Shown here: in pieces, positions 45,584 through 56,188 of the stretch
Layout: each line of letters begins with the position of its first letter
Position numbering within the stretch: position 1 is the first letter of the stretch
Assembly (NCBI GenBank): GCA_018266835.1
Contig: JAFDZP010000003.1
Span: forward strand, 228,824-292,823
Length of the DNA stretch: 64,000 bases
Direction: 5' to 3'
Origin: Bacteroidota bacterium
Lineage (GTDB): Bacteria; Bacteroidota; Ignavibacteria; Tepidaquicellales; Tepidaquicellaceae
Translations under genes and position numbers: made by a program
Notes under the pieces: generated by a model
Told to the model about the DNA's origin: nothing
The model's database searches: none
Seen by the model: only the letters and a program-made list of their open reading frames with translations

Positions 45584-47848
45584 ATGATATTTGACATAGA
45601 CCTAATAAGAAAAGTCTACACTGAATTTAAAAACAAAGTTGATGAAACTAAAAAGATTCTTGGAAGACCGCTGACCTACGCTGAAAAAATTCTTTACTCA
45701 CACTTATTCAATCCTGTTACACAGGAATATGCGCGCGGAAAAGACTTCGTTGATTTCCGCCCCGACAGAGTTGCTATGCAGGATGCCACTGCACAGATGG
45801 CATTACTTCAGTTTATGTCAGGTGGAATACCAAAAGTAGCAGTACCTTCAACTGTGCATTGCGACCATTTAATACAAGCTGAAGTCGGAAGCAAAAATGA
45901 TTTGCTCAGAGCATTTGATGAGAACAAAGAAGTTTATGATTTCCTTGCAAGTGTATCAAATAAATATGGTCTCGGTTTCTGGAAACCGGGCGCAGGAATT
46001 ATTCACCAGGTAGTTCTTGAAAATTATGCATTCCCCGGAGGAATGATGATCGGCACAGATTCACATACACCTAATGCTGGCGGACTTGGAATGATTGCAA
46101 TCGGAGTCGGCGGCGCAGATGCAGTAGACGTAATGTCTGGCATGGCATGGGAATTAAAATTCCCGAAATTCATCGGAGTAAATCTCACAGGCAAACTCAG
46201 CGGATGGACATCACCTAAAGATGTTATCTTAAAACTTGCAGGCATCTTAACAGTTAAAGGCGGTACGGGAGCAATCATTGAATATTACGGCGAAGGCGCT
46301 GAATCAATTTCATGTACAGGCAAAGGAACAATCTGTAACATGGGCGCGGAAATCGGGGCAACAACTTCCCTCTTCCCATATGATAACAGAATGGCTGATT
46401 ATTTGAAAGCTACTGAGCGTGAAGAGATTGCAAAACTTGCAGATGAAATAAAAGATTACTTAAGAGCAGACGAAGGAAGTGATTTACATTATGATCAGGT
46501 TATTCATATCGACTTATCGGAATTAGAGCCGCATGTTAACGGACCGTTCACTCCCGACCTTGCATGGCCGATTTCGAAATTCAAAGATGCTGTTAAAGAA
46601 AATAATTATCCTGAAGAATTGAAAGTTGCTTTGATAGGAAGCTGCACAAATTCTTCCTATGAAGATATGGAACGCTCAGCTTCAGTCGCAAAGCAGGCAT
46701 TGGAGATTGGTGTTAAAGCAAAATCAGAATTTACAATTACTCCGGGCTCTGAACAAATAAGAGCAACTATCGAACGCGACGGACAATTGGAAACATTTGA
46801 GAAAGTCGGCGGAATGGTATTAGCTAATGCATGCGGACCATGTATCGGCCAATGGAAAAGACACGATGTAAAAGAAGGTGAAAGAAATTCTATCATAACT
46901 TCTTACAACAGAAATTTCTCAAAAAGAAATGACGGTAACAGCGCAACACATGCCTTCGTTGCATCACCTGAAATTGTTACAGCATTTGCGCTGGCAGGTA
47001 ACTTAACTTTTAATCCGCTTACCGATACAATTAAAAATGATAAAGGTGAAGATGTAAAATTAAAAACACCTACCGGCAACGAACTTCCTGAGCACGGATT
47101 TTTAAAAGGTGAGGCAGGATTTGTTCCACCTGCTTTTGACGGAGCAATGGTTGATGTAATAATTGACCCTGCAAGTACAAGACTTCAGAAGCTGGAAGCA
47201 TTTGCAGCTCCTGACCTTGATAAAGATTTTGAAAATCTTCCGGTGCTCATCAAAGTAAAAGGTAAGTGTACAACTGACCATATTTCTATGGCAGGCCCAT
47301 GGCTGAAATACAGAGGACATCTTGATAACATTTCTAATAACATGCTTATCGGTGCAGTAAATTTCTTCAATGATAAATCCAATTATATAAAGAACGCATT
47401 ATCAAATTCGTACGATGAAGTTCCAAAGGTTGCAAGAGATTATAAATCGCAGGGACTTGGCTGGGTTGTAATAGGTGAAGAAAATTACGGCGAAGGTTCT
47501 TCAAGAGAGCATGCGGCTATGGAGCCGAGATTCTTAGGCGGAAGAGCAATCATTGTAAAATCATTTGCAAGAATTCACGAAACAAATTTAAAGAAACAGG
47601 GCATGCTTCCGTTAACATTTGCAGACCCTACTGACTACGATAAAATTCTTGAAGACGATAGAATTTCATTGAACGTAAGAGACTTAATTCCGGGAGAAAG
47701 AGTAATGATGAGAGTTACACATGCAGACCCGAATGCAGACGTTGATGTGATTATGCTGAACCATACTTTCAATGAAGCGCAGATAAAATGGTTCCTTGCC
47801 GGCAGCGCATTGAACTTAATGGCTAAGAAAGAAAATACAGTATTCTAA
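45584..47848 (+). CDS. acn: Aconitate hydratase (mitochondrial type)
   Basis: The 754-residue enzyme has the substrate region DSHTPNAGG, iron-sulfur cysteines in [11 protein letters not shown] and [10 protein letters not shown] (CxxC), and the catalytic Ser region [15 protein letters not shown]. It interconverts citrate and isocitrate in the TCA cycle through a 4Fe-4S cluster. Length and motifs fit the mitochondrial-type aconitase of Bacteroidota. A strong AAGGAG ribosome-binding site is present. The next gene begins 1 bp downstream. Confidence 0.96.
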   Translation: MIFDIDLIRKVYTEFKNKVDETKKILGRPLTYAEKILYSHLFNPVTQEYARGKDFVDFRPDRVAMQDATAQMALLQFMSGGIPKVAVPSTVHCDHLIQAEVGSKNDLLRAFDENKEVYDFLASVSNKYGLGFWKPGAGIIHQVVLENYAFPGGMMIGTDSHTPNAGGLGMIAIGVGGADAVDVMSGMAWELKFPKFIGVNLTGKLSGWTSPKDVILKLAGILTVKGGTGAIIEYYGEGAESISCTGKGTICNMGAEIGATTSLFPYDNRMADYLKATEREEIAKLADEIKDYLRADEGSDLHYDQVIHIDLSELEPHVNGPFTPDLAWPISKFKDAVKENNYPEELKVALIGSCTNSSYEDMERSASVAKQALEIGVKAKSEFTITPGSEQIRATIERDGQLETFEKVGGMVLANACGPCIGQWKRHDVKEGERNSIITSYNRNFSKRNDGNSATHAFVASPEIVTAFALAGNLTFNPLTDTIKNDKGEDVKLKTPTGNELPEHGFLKGEAGFVPPAFDGAMVDVIIDPASTRLQKLEAFAAPDLDKDFENLPVLIKVKGKCTTDHISMAGPWLKYRGHLDNISNNMLIGAVNFFNDKSNYIKNALSNSYDEVPKVARDYKSQGLGWVVIGEENYGEGSSREHAAMEPRFLGGRAIIVKSFARIHETNLKKQGMLPLTFADPTDYDKILEDDRISLNVRDLIPGERVMMRVTHADPNADVDVIMLNHTFNEAQIKWFLAGSALNLMAKKENTVF

Positions 47849-47849
47849 A

Positions 47850-48362
47850 ATGAGTTCCGTTGAAATTATTTCTTTCAATGAAAATCATTGGCAAAATCGC
47901 TGGAACGATATAAAAAGAATTTATGAAGAAGGCATTACAACCGGAATGGCAACGTTTGAAACAAAGTCCCCTTCATGGGAAGAATGGAATAAAAAATATT
48001 TACAGATATGCAGATTGGCCGCAGTTTCAGATAATGAAATTTGCGGCTGGACTGCCTTAAGTCCTGTCTCATCAAGAGAAGTTTATAAAGGGGTTTGTGA
48101 CGAAGCAATTTATGTCTCTGAAAAACACAGAGGCAAAGGAATCGGAAAACTTTTGCTTCAGGCTTTAATAAAAGAAAGTGAAGCAAACGGCATCTGGACA
48201 CTCCAGGCAGGAATTTTCTGCGATAACAAATCAAGCATTACACTTCATTTAAAAAACGGTTTCAGGATAGTCGGTACAAGAGAAAAAATTGGTCAATTGA
48301 ACGGCAAATGGAAAGATACTATCTTGCTGGAGCGAAGAAGTAAAATAATAAATTACATTTGA
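47850..48362 (+). CDS. GNAT N-acetyltransferase (phosphinothricin-acetyltransferase-like)
   Basis: The 170-residue protein has the acetyl-CoA-binding loop EKHRGKGIGKLLLQALI (about 91-107) and the family pattern YEEGITTGMATFET near the N-terminus. The C-terminus contains NGFRIVGTREKIGQLNGKWKD. It resembles the phosphinothricin/methionine sulfoximine acetyltransferase branch, but the substrate is uncertain. It follows aconitase by 1 bp, so co-transcription is likely. Confidence 0.88.
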   Translation: MSSVEIISFNENHWQNRWNDIKRIYEEGITTGMATFETKSPSWEEWNKKYLQICRLAAVSDNEICGWTALSPVSSREVYKGVCDEAIYVSEKHRGKGIGKLLLQALIKESEANGIWTLQAGIFCDNKSSITLHLKNGFRIVGTREKIGQLNGKWKDTILLERRSKIINYI

Positions 48363-48368
48363 TGAAAA

Positions 48369-48812
48369 ATGATTAACAAACTTAAATTTTTATTAGGTAA
48401 TTGGAAAGGCGAAGGACATGCTGCCTACCCTACAATTAACTCAGCCGATTATACCGAAGAACTTACTTTTGAAAGCTGCGGTGAGGAAAATAAAATTGAA
48501 TTTAATCAGAAGACATTATATAAAAATGAAAGCAGACATCTTCATCGTGAGTATGGATTTATTCTTGAAAAAGAAAAAGATGTTTTTACTTTTATAAATG
48601 CTCAAAACAACGGCAGAACAGAAGTATTAAAAGGTGTACTTGAAGCTCCAACTAAACTTGTTTTAGACAGTACTCACTACGGAAATGATGAAAGACCTGT
48701 TAAGACACGCCGAGAATATTATTTAGAGAAAGGATTGCTTCATTACAAACTTTTTCTTCAGACACAAAACCAGCCTTATCAGCTGCACCTGGAAGCAAAG
48801 TTATCGAAGTAA
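48369..48812 (+). CDS. Nitrobindin-like heme-binding beta-barrel protein
   Basis: The 147-residue protein has the nitrobindin start LKFLLGNWKGEGHAAYPTI (6-24), a ten-strand barrel layout and the C-terminal HLEAKLSK, where His140 is the expected heme ligand. Nitrobindins bind ferric heme and nitric oxide and isomerise peroxynitrite. It ends inside the 3' end of the convergent gene (12-bp overlap). Confidence 0.82.
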   Translation: MINKLKFLLGNWKGEGHAAYPTINSADYTEELTFESCGEENKIEFNQKTLYKNESRHLHREYGFILEKEKDVFTFINAQNNGRTEVLKGVLEAPTKLVLDSTHYGNDERPVKTRREYYLEKGLLHYKLFLQTQNQPYQLHLEAKLSK

Positions 48813-50237
48813 CTCATTTATTTTTTCAATCATCCATAATCGGTTTACAATACTTTCATCTGCAATAATTTTCTTTTTAAGTTTATCAAGATTGAAACTG
48901 TCAGGCTTTAATTTCAGCTTAGCAAGTTTATCAATGCATCCAACCATCTGCTTAAAAATTTTTCTGTAACGGTCCGAAATAATCGTCTCATTATTATTTA
49001 TCCAGTGTCTGAACGAATCTATTTTTGAAAACAGCGCTTCAGTCTCGTCTATCTCGTAATAAATTTTCATAAGCAGTGCATCGGTTTCATATTTATAGGA
49101 TGAATCTTCATTCTTTACTTTGGCAAGACTTTCAATTGCCTTATTATAATTTTTAGAGTCAAAATATAATCTGCCGAAACACAGATTATAATTACTTTCT
49201 CTGTGTTCTTCCGGCTGCATATCTTTGAATTTATTAAGAAAATCTTTAGTCCATTCAAATTCACCGCAGTTGCAGCCGACACTCGTTGCTCCGCGATAGA
49301 CTGACGGTCTTAACAGATTATCTTTATTCCAAATATTATTACTCTCCATCAGTTTATAAATTTCCAGAGCCTTGAATTCATATTCACTGTTTCCTTTCAA
49401 CGCCTGAGTCCTGCAATAATTTATTAATGCAATTAAGATATCTGTCGCATCTCCGCTGTTAATTTTTTTAAAATTTTTTAAAATAAATTTATATAATGTA
49501 ATAAAACTTTTTTCGTCATAGTTCTTATACAGCATAGCTGAATAATAATTAAGCATCAGATAACTTTCATTTTTAAAATCATCGAAATTGTTTTCTATTA
49601 TACCGCATGCTGTTTCAAAATTTTTAGGAGAGTACCCGTAGTTAAAAAATGTACGCTGTTTATTAAGAATTCTGCTTGAATTTTTAAAGAAGAATGAAAG
49701 ATAAAATTTTAATGATTCATCATTAATTTTTTTCAGAATTTCCTCGGTTTCTTTCGCATCTCCGCTGTTTGCATTGAGATATGCAAATCTTAAATCGTAT
49801 AATTTTATGTTGTTGTTTATTGCCCACTCATCTGCCGGCTCTTTTCCTTTTTTGTTAATTACTTCTTCGTATTTTTTCTGGAATAAACCATAGTGCCTCT
49901 TTGCATTAAATGATGCAAGCTTGTAAAGGTCAGTTCCGTTATCATCTTTTTGTAATAATTCTATCATCATAAATTTTTCAGCAAGCAGTTTCAAATCCGA
50001 ACAAAAATTTCTTATCCTGCTTTCTACGAATTTTTCTCCCGGATAAATTTTTGCAAATATTTTTTCTTTCGCTAAATCATTATCGGGAAATTCCGGATAC
50101 AGTGAACTGAGATAATCCAGTAAAACCTTTACATGATTTTGTTTATTAAAATAAGGCGAATCTACAAAGTGAGTGAACCTTGATAATTCATCTTTTGTAA
50201 ACTTTTTTAATATAAATATTAAGTTTTTGCTGATCAT
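48801..50237 (-). CDS. Alpha-helical protein of unknown function
   Basis: About 478 residues from ATG 50237; a TTG four codons upstream is also in frame. There is no signal peptide. It is rich in helix-forming repeats resembling TPR pairs (for example YNKAIESLAKVKNEDSSYKY and LLMKIYYEIDETEALFSKID). It begins ISKNLIFILKKFTKDELSRF. I do not recognise the family, though similar long helical proteins are common in this phylum. It overlaps the nitrobindin-like gene by 12 bp at its 3' end. Confidence 0.6.
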   Translation of the reverse strand: MISKNLIFILKKFTKDELSRFTHFVDSPYFNKQNHVKVLLDYLSSLYPEFPDNDLAKEKIFAKIYPGEKFVESRIRNFCSDLKLLAEKFMMIELLQKDDNGTDLYKLASFNAKRHYGLFQKKYEEVINKKGKEPADEWAINNNIKLYDLRFAYLNANSGDAKETEEILKKINDESLKFYLSFFFKNSSRILNKQRTFFNYGYSPKNFETACGIIENNFDDFKNESYLMLNYYSAMLYKNYDEKSFITLYKFILKNFKKINSGDATDILIALINYCRTQALKGNSEYEFKALEIYKLMESNNIWNKDNLLRPSVYRGATSVGCNCGEFEWTKDFLNKFKDMQPEEHRESNYNLCFGRLYFDSKNYNKAIESLAKVKNEDSSYKYETDALLMKIYYEIDETEALFSKIDSFRHWINNNETIISDRYRKIFKQMVGCIDKLAKLKLKPDSFNLDKLKKKIIADESIVNRLWMIEKINELLR

Positions 50238-50365
50238 ACTATGGTGCAATTTTACACTAAATATGCTAATTCTAATCGATTATATCAATATTTTATATTT
50301 AACGAAGGTGCAAATATGTATTTTTTTCTTTGTAATTCTATTATTCAGCTTGATATCTTTGTGCA

Positions 50366-50457
50366 GTTTCGAGGCAAAGAAAACTAAATTAAATATTCTG
50401 GGCGGACAGGTTCTTATCTCTGATAAATTTCGATTGCCTCGAAACACTTGTCTGCCC
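50366..50457 (+). promoter_or_regulatory. Interleaved inverted repeats (possible pseudoknot) upstream of the YCF48-repeat gene
   Basis: Arm A GTTTCGAGGCAA (50366-50377) pairs with A' TTGCCTCGAAAC (50434-50445), 12 bp perfect. Arm B GGGCGGACA (50400-50408) pairs with B' TGTCTGCCC (50449-50457), 9 bp with one G-U. The order is A-B-A'-B', which is a pseudoknot topology. It ends 23 nt before the start codon at 50481. A 73-codon frame (50264-50484) crosses it, but I doubt it is real. Confidence 0.5.
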
Positions 50458-50480
50458 GTAAAATTTAATAAGGCGTTTTT

Positions 50481-52646
50481 ATGAAAAGTTTATTTTTATT
50501 AATATTTATAATCAGCTGCTCTGTTTCCTTTTCCCAGGTAAACACTGCAGGCTCAGGCTGGAGCTGGTATAATCCGGGTCCCATGGGCAATGATGTTTCA
50601 AGTTTTTCAATTGCTCCCGACGGTACTCAATACTTATGCGGAACTCACGGCACTCTCATGAAATCAACAGACGGAGGCCTTCATTTTACTCCTATGGGTT
50701 CAGTGGGAGAGAGTGAACTGAAGGAAATCAAAGTACTTGAAGGCTCATTAAAAATTATTGTTGTTGGGCAGGACGGCGCAAGATTATCAAATGACGGCGG
50801 CGCTCACTGGGTAAGCTACGCTCCTAATTACACTCTCCTCAATACTGTGGCTGTTAAGAATGATAAAATTATATTGGCAGGCGATAACGGAAAAATTATT
50901 GCTTCTACAGATAACGGCGCAACCTTCAATCTTACTTATAACAATCCCGTAACTGATTTTAAACGAGTGATTTTTTTAACACAGAACGGACCTGAAGCTA
51001 TTGCAATTGGGACTAACGGAAAAATTTTTTATAGTAACTTCTGGGGAATGTCATGGATAAACGTAACAAACCCTGGAGGTGGTACGAACTTCAACGGAAT
51101 TGCTTTTGCCAATGCAAGTACAGGGATGATTGTAGGAGAAAATGCCAAAATATTACGTACTACAGACGGCAGGCAAAACTGGACGCAGCTTGTTGTTTCA
51201 ATCGGTGTTGACCTTTACGATGTAAGAATGCAGAGTCCTACTAATGCTATTGCATGCGGCGACGGAGGAAAAATATTTCGTACGACTGACGGAGGCGAAA
51301 ACTGGAGCGAGATATTTTCATCACCAACAGGAAACAGATTAGTCAGTTTTGATTTTTTTAATTCAAATCCGAATATAGGTGCGGTGTGGGGTCAGAAAGG
51401 AATTAGTGCAACAACAACGGACGGCGGCGCAACATGGAATGAACCTTTCCAGGAAAGAAAAGAATTTAATTTAATAGCTCCGTTGAATTACCAGAACAGA
51501 GATAACTCTTCTGAAGGTGATACTTTAATTGCAGTCGGCAACTCAGGTGCTTTTTGTAAATCAACAAATGCAGGCACCACGTGGATTTCATACAATACAG
51601 GAACAACTCTTAACCTGGAAACTGCATACTTTGTTGACTCTCAAACAGGCTGGGCAGTCGGCGGAAAAGAAAGTCCTCTGCAAAGAATAATTCTTAAAAC
51701 AACAAACGGCGGACTGAACTGGTCAACTCAGTTAACAGCTAATTCAAATAACTTGTATGATATTAAATTTATAAATGCAACTACGGGCTTAGCTGTAGGA
51801 AATTTTGGAGTAATTCTTCGCACTACAAATGCAGGCACAAACTGGATAAGTATTACCGGAGTAACATGGACCTTACAGGATGTAAAATTTCTTGATGCAA
51901 ATAATGTTATTGCAGTCGGAGAAGCAGGAAGAATTTTTAAATCAACAAATGCAGGACTTAACTGGACTCAGGTAAACTCTGGTGGAATTACTTCCATGCA
52001 GTACAGTGTAGACTTCACGGATGCAAATACAGGAATCTCAGTCGGCTCTGCAGGAACTATGTACCGCACAACAAATTCCGGAGTAAACTGGACTCTTCTT
52101 CCTTCTGTAACACAAAACACGCTCAATGGAATTTATTTTGTAAACAGTTTAACCGGATACGTCTGCGGAACGAACTTGGGCAATGACTGCTCAGTTTTGA
52201 AAACAACAAACGGCGGTCTTAACTGGGCAAGACAGAATACCGGAACAAGTAATATTTTAAATTCAGTTTACTTCTCAGACGCTAACACAGGATTTGTTGT
52301 GGGAGAAGCAGGGACAATTCTTAAAACAACAAACGGCGGCGCTTCAGTTGTCGGCATTCATAACTTATCAGCTGAACTTCCAAAGACACATTATCTTTCA
52401 CAGAATTATCCGAACCCGTTTAATCCTGTTACAAAAATAAAATTCGAATTGCCAAAAAATTCTTTCGTAAAGATTATTGTTTATGATATTTCAGGAAAAG
52501 AAATTGAAACGCTGGTTAATGAAAATTTAAAGGCAGGATATTATGAAACAGATTTTAACGGAAGTAATCGCTCAAGCGGAATTTATTTTTATAAACTAAT
52601 CACAAATGATTTTATAGAGACAAAGAAAATGATTTTAGTAAAATAA
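50481..52646 (+). CDS. Secreted YCF48/BNR-repeat protein with T9SS sorting domain
   Basis: The 721-residue protein has a signal peptide (cleavage near VSFSQ) and about a dozen YCF48/BNR-like propeller repeats carrying STDGGLHF, STDNGATF, TTDGGENWS, TTNGGLNWS or STNAGLNWT motifs. It ends in a type A T9SS sorting domain from about residue 640 (LSQNYPNPFNPVTKIKFELP to KKMILVK). It should be exported and surface-attached through PorU/PorV. Its ligand is unknown. Confidence 0.85.
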   Translation: MKSLFLLIFIISCSVSFSQVNTAGSGWSWYNPGPMGNDVSSFSIAPDGTQYLCGTHGTLMKSTDGGLHFTPMGSVGESELKEIKVLEGSLKIIVVGQDGARLSNDGGAHWVSYAPNYTLLNTVAVKNDKIILAGDNGKIIASTDNGATFNLTYNNPVTDFKRVIFLTQNGPEAIAIGTNGKIFYSNFWGMSWINVTNPGGGTNFNGIAFANASTGMIVGENAKILRTTDGRQNWTQLVVSIGVDLYDVRMQSPTNAIACGDGGKIFRTTDGGENWSEIFSSPTGNRLVSFDFFNSNPNIGAVWGQKGISATTTDGGATWNEPFQERKEFNLIAPLNYQNRDNSSEGDTLIAVGNSGAFCKSTNAGTTWISYNTGTTLNLETAYFVDSQTGWAVGGKESPLQRIILKTTNGGLNWSTQLTANSNNLYDIKFINATTGLAVGNFGVILRTTNAGTNWISITGVTWTLQDVKFLDANNVIAVGEAGRIFKSTNAGLNWTQVNSGGITSMQYSVDFTDANTGISVGSAGTMYRTTNSGVNWTLLPSVTQNTLNGIYFVNSLTGYVCGTNLGNDCSVLKTTNGGLNWARQNTGTSNILNSVYFSDANTGFVVGEAGTILKTTNGGASVVGIHNLSAELPKTHYLSQNYPNPFNPVTKIKFELPKNSFVKIIVYDISGKEIETLVNENLKAGYYETDFNGSNRSSGIYFYKLITNDFIETKKMILVK

Positions 52647-52651
52647 AAAAA

Positions 52652-52690
52652 AGACCTGATCCCGCATTTGCAGGATCAGGTCTGAATTTT
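52652..52690. terminator. Bidirectional terminator between convergent genes
   Basis: AGACCTGATCC (52652-52662) pairs perfectly with GGATCAGGTCT (52673-52683). An A run precedes it and ATTTTTG follows, so it can serve both the 50481 and the 52718 genes. Confidence 0.88.
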
Positions 52691-52717
52691 TGATATCTAT
52701 CTAATTAGAACAGTCTA

Positions 52718-55700
52718 CTAATTCGGCACCTTTGTATCCTTATTAATAATTATCTCAGGCTTGCCTGCTTCTCTTAATTTTTTATTAAGATTGTTCAATG
52801 GCTCCTTGAATAATTTATCTGCTGCTTCTTTAGATAAGTTCAGCTCGTACAATAAGCCGTCATATCTTTGCATAATAGATTCAGTCGGCTTGCCGTTGTA
52901 GAAAAGTATCGTCGTAAACACGTCGCTCACTTTTGAACGCAGCTGCTCTTCACCTATAATTCCCGTACCTTCTTTAGTTTCAGTCAGTTTCTTTCTTTCA
53001 ACTTCAACTTTATCTAAGAAGTCAGCAAGGTCATTTTTCAATGCGCTGTTTTCATCAACTACTTTTTGTCTGTCCTTAACATCATCACCCACACTTTTCA
53101 GCTTATCAACTAAGTTTGCCAAATCCTCTGACATCTTATAAGTATCCATCAGATATTTTCTTCTTAAATCTCTATCCTCTTGCGAGTGCACTGATTTCGG
53201 GTCAGCTTTTATTTCAATCGTTCCCTCAACCGTTTTATCTCCCTTTATCAATTTTACTTTATATACTCCCGGCAATACTTCAGGACCGTTGAATCCGCCG
53301 AAATCAAGTCTCGCTCCCTGCGCAACTTTTGGCGGCTTCATTCTCATATCCCAGTATACTTTATTAAGTCCTTTTCTTTTTGAGCCCGGTATAGTCTGCA
53401 GCACTTCGCCTTTATCATCAAGTATCTGAACCTTAACATCTTCAGTCATAGGTCTTTCTTTCAGATAATATAATATTAACGCATCGCCGTTTGGATTCGG
53501 TCCGTTGAAATTTCCTCCCTGTACAGGAAACGAACCGCCTACGTTATCATCTACCCAGATAGTCGGTCTGGTCGGAATTAACGCCATTTCCGATTCCAGT
53601 ATCTTCGATGTTAAATTTCTTATTCCCGTTAAGTCGTCAATTATAATCACTCCTCTTCCGTGAGTTGCAAGTACTAAATCATTGGTAACAGGATGAATTG
53701 CAATATCTTTCACAGGTGTATTAGGAATTTTCGAATTCATCTGCACCCAGTCAAGACCCCCGTTAATGCTCATGAATAAACCGAACTCTGTTCCCACGAA
53801 CAATAAATTCTTATTCACTAAATCTTCTTTTACTCTGTGTGCAAATCCTTTTATATCACTTGTAGAAATTTTTGTCCATGTCTTTCCTAAATCACTCGTC
53901 TTGTACACATAGGTATTCATATCTCCCATTGCGTGTCCATCAACAGTAATGTAAACTACTTTCTTATCGTATCTGCTTGGCTCAATGCTTGAGATACACA
54001 AGTATCTCGGCAAGCCGCTTATATTAGTTGTTACGTTGTTCCATGTTTTTCCTTCGTTGTTTGATATTTGTAAGTTACCGTCATCTGTCCCTACAAATAT
54101 TAAATCCTTATCTATCGGCGACTCCGCTATAGTAAATATCGTGCAATGGTTTTCCGCAGATGAGTTATCCACACTCAGTCCGCCCGATTCCTCCTGCTTC
54201 AGCTTTTCAGGGTCGTTCGTTGTTAAGTCTCCCGAAATCCTATCCCAGCTATCGCCTTTATTTGTTGAGCGGAATAAAAACTGCGCGCCCATATACAATA
54301 CGCCGGGATTGCTGAACGGCATGTATATCGGAGTGTTCCAATTGAACCTCAATTTCTTTTCACCCTTCAGCGGCTGTGGTCTTATATCTTTATTTTCGTT
54401 CGTGCCTCTGTTAAGTCTGTTTATGTTACCGCCCTGCGATTCCCAGTAAACAATATTCTTATCCGTGTAATCCGGCTGAACCCAGAACCCGTCGCCAAAG
54501 CCCACTGCATTCCACATCTTGCCTTGCACTCCGCCCGGAGCGCTTGATGGTCCTACCCATGATCCGTTATCCTGCAAGCCGCCATAAATATTGTACGGCT
54601 CCTGCATGTCCAGCGCAACGTGATAGTACTGCGCAAGCGGAAGATTATTTAAAAACATCCAATTGTTGCCTTTATCAAACGACATATATACTCCGCCATC
54701 CGTACCAAGTAACATATGCGATGAGTTGTTCGGGTCTATCCATAACGCATGCAAGTCTGAGTGTACCCATCCGCCTTCATTAGATGCATCGAACCACGAT
54801 TCACCTGCATCATCACTGATTGATAAATTGAACGCAGGTCTGTAAAGTCTGTTTGCATTTGTAGGGTCAACCTTCAATACTGAGAAATAAAAAGGACGCG
54901 CTGTTACATTCGATGACGAACTTTTCTTCGTCCATGTATCTCCGCCGTCAGTTGATTTGAACAGCGCAGTTGCCTTCGCCTCTGCTATTGCATAAATTAT
55001 TTTTGAATCCTGCGGCGACATTGATAAAATTATTCGCCCCAGTATTCCGTCTGTAAATCCCTTATCTATTCTGTTCCATGTTGCGCCCCCGTCTGTGCTT
55101 TTATAAAGTCCGCTTCCCTGTCCGCCTGAGTTGAACGCCCAAGGCTTTCTTCTGAACTCCCACATCGATGCATAAATTATGTTCGGGTCTTTCGGGTCTA
55201 TCATTACATCTGCGCATCCCGTCTTATCATCTATGTATAAAACCTTGTCCCATGTCACTCCCCCGTTAACGGTTTTGTAAAGTCCTCTGTCGGGTGAGTC
55301 TCCCCATAGCGCTCCGGGAGCAGCTACGTAAACTATATCTGAGTTGCTCGGGTCAATCTGTATTTTACTTATATGCTCCGTGCCTTCAAGTCCCATCTTC
55401 TTCCAGCTTTCTCCGCCGTCCATCGATTTGTATATTCCTTCGCCGACCGATACGCTGTTACGCATATTCGATTCGCCCGTTCCTACCCAGATTGTATCAG
55501 GATGCTTCTGGTCAATTCTTATATCGCCGATTGACTGAGTGTATTTATCAAAGACGGGCTTCCACAGCGTTCCGCCTGTGATAGATTTCCACACGCCGCC
55601 TGCCGCTGCGCCAACGTAAATTATCCGCGCGTCTTTATTGACGGCATCTATTGAAGTCACTCTTCCGCTCATTACCGTGGGACCGATGTTGCGCCCTTCG

Positions 55701-55813
55701 TACATTCCGAACGTTGAAGATGTAACTTTGACAGGTGTCTGTGCCTGTGCCTGACCAAAGGAAAATGGTAAAACTGAAATGAAAAGAAGAAGTACAGAGA
55801 GAACTCTTTGCAT
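52718..55813 (-). CDS. Large BNR/VPS10-like secreted protein
   Basis: The 1031-residue protein has a signal peptide (cleavage near SFGQAQA). It has a long beta-propeller region with repeated Asp-box motifs (SMDGGESWKK, TVNGGVTWDK, STDGGATWNR, STDGGDTWTK) that begins with GRNIGPTVMSGRVTSID. Residues about 790-890 are an Ig-like domain with LPGVYKVKL, and the C-terminus is helical. This matches the sortilin/VPS10-like, glycosyl-hydrolase-annotated proteins of Bacteroidota. No T9SS sorting domain is seen, so it is probably periplasmic. Activity is unknown. Confidence 0.8.
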   Translation of the reverse strand: MQRVLSVLLLFISVLPFSFGQAQAQTPVKVTSSTFGMYEGRNIGPTVMSGRVTSIDAVNKDARIIYVGAAAGGVWKSITGGTLWKPVFDKYTQSIGDIRIDQKHPDTIWVGTGESNMRNSVSVGEGIYKSMDGGESWKKMGLEGTEHISKIQIDPSNSDIVYVAAPGALWGDSPDRGLYKTVNGGVTWDKVLYIDDKTGCADVMIDPKDPNIIYASMWEFRRKPWAFNSGGQGSGLYKSTDGGATWNRIDKGFTDGILGRIILSMSPQDSKIIYAIAEAKATALFKSTDGGDTWTKKSSSSNVTARPFYFSVLKVDPTNANRLYRPAFNLSISDDAGESWFDASNEGGWVHSDLHALWIDPNNSSHMLLGTDGGVYMSFDKGNNWMFLNNLPLAQYYHVALDMQEPYNIYGGLQDNGSWVGPSSAPGGVQGKMWNAVGFGDGFWVQPDYTDKNIVYWESQGGNINRLNRGTNENKDIRPQPLKGEKKLRFNWNTPIYMPFSNPGVLYMGAQFLFRSTNKGDSWDRISGDLTTNDPEKLKQEESGGLSVDNSSAENHCTIFTIAESPIDKDLIFVGTDDGNLQISNNEGKTWNNVTTNISGLPRYLCISSIEPSRYDKKVVYITVDGHAMGDMNTYVYKTSDLGKTWTKISTSDIKGFAHRVKEDLVNKNLLFVGTEFGLFMSINGGLDWVQMNSKIPNTPVKDIAIHPVTNDLVLATHGRGVIIIDDLTGIRNLTSKILESEMALIPTRPTIWVDDNVGGSFPVQGGNFNGPNPNGDALILYYLKERPMTEDVKVQILDDKGEVLQTIPGSKRKGLNKVYWDMRMKPPKVAQGARLDFGGFNGPEVLPGVYKVKLIKGDKTVEGTIEIKADPKSVHSQEDRDLRRKYLMDTYKMSEDLANLVDKLKSVGDDVKDRQKVVDENSALKNDLADFLDKVEVERKKLTETKEGTGIIGEEQLRSKVSDVFTTILFYNGKPTESIMQRYDGLLYELNLSKEAADKLFKEPLNNLNKKLREAGKPEIIINKDTKVPN

Positions 55814-56188
55814 ATAAATTGAGGTTTGTTATTAGATTTTAATTTATACGTAAAATATCTTAAAAGAGTTAGAAAAGGGAGAGAAAAAAAGATGCAAATT
55901 ATTTTTTTAAAATAGTCAACTAATTTATTTACTTACTTGATATTACAATTGATTATATTGAGATTATTTTTTACGTTATTTGGGCACATCTTTTATTAAA
56001 AACTTTTGGGAGAAAGTTTTTTCAACATCAATCTACATACTTTGAAGATTCCAGTATCAGATAAATGACACATCAGGCACAATTGAAAATAATGAATAAT
56101 ATACAATTATTTAAAAATTACCGCTAAAAAACTTCATCGAACTTTTAAATAATGCATTCTCAATCTAAATTATTCCTGATAAAAGATT
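55814..56188. other. Divergent intergenic region, no gene seen
   Basis: These 375 bp separate the divergent BNR protein and the TonB-like receptor gene. The region is AT-rich, with T and A runs and no convincing hairpin or conserved motif. It presumably holds promoters for both genes, but I cannot place them. Confidence 0.5.

Noticed and set aside
50173-50484. Plus-strand open frame before the YCF48-repeat gene
   Set aside because: It overlaps the start of the convergent-strand helical gene and the interleaved repeats. Only its 73-codon tail from 50264 could be considered and it has no ribosome-binding site or family match.
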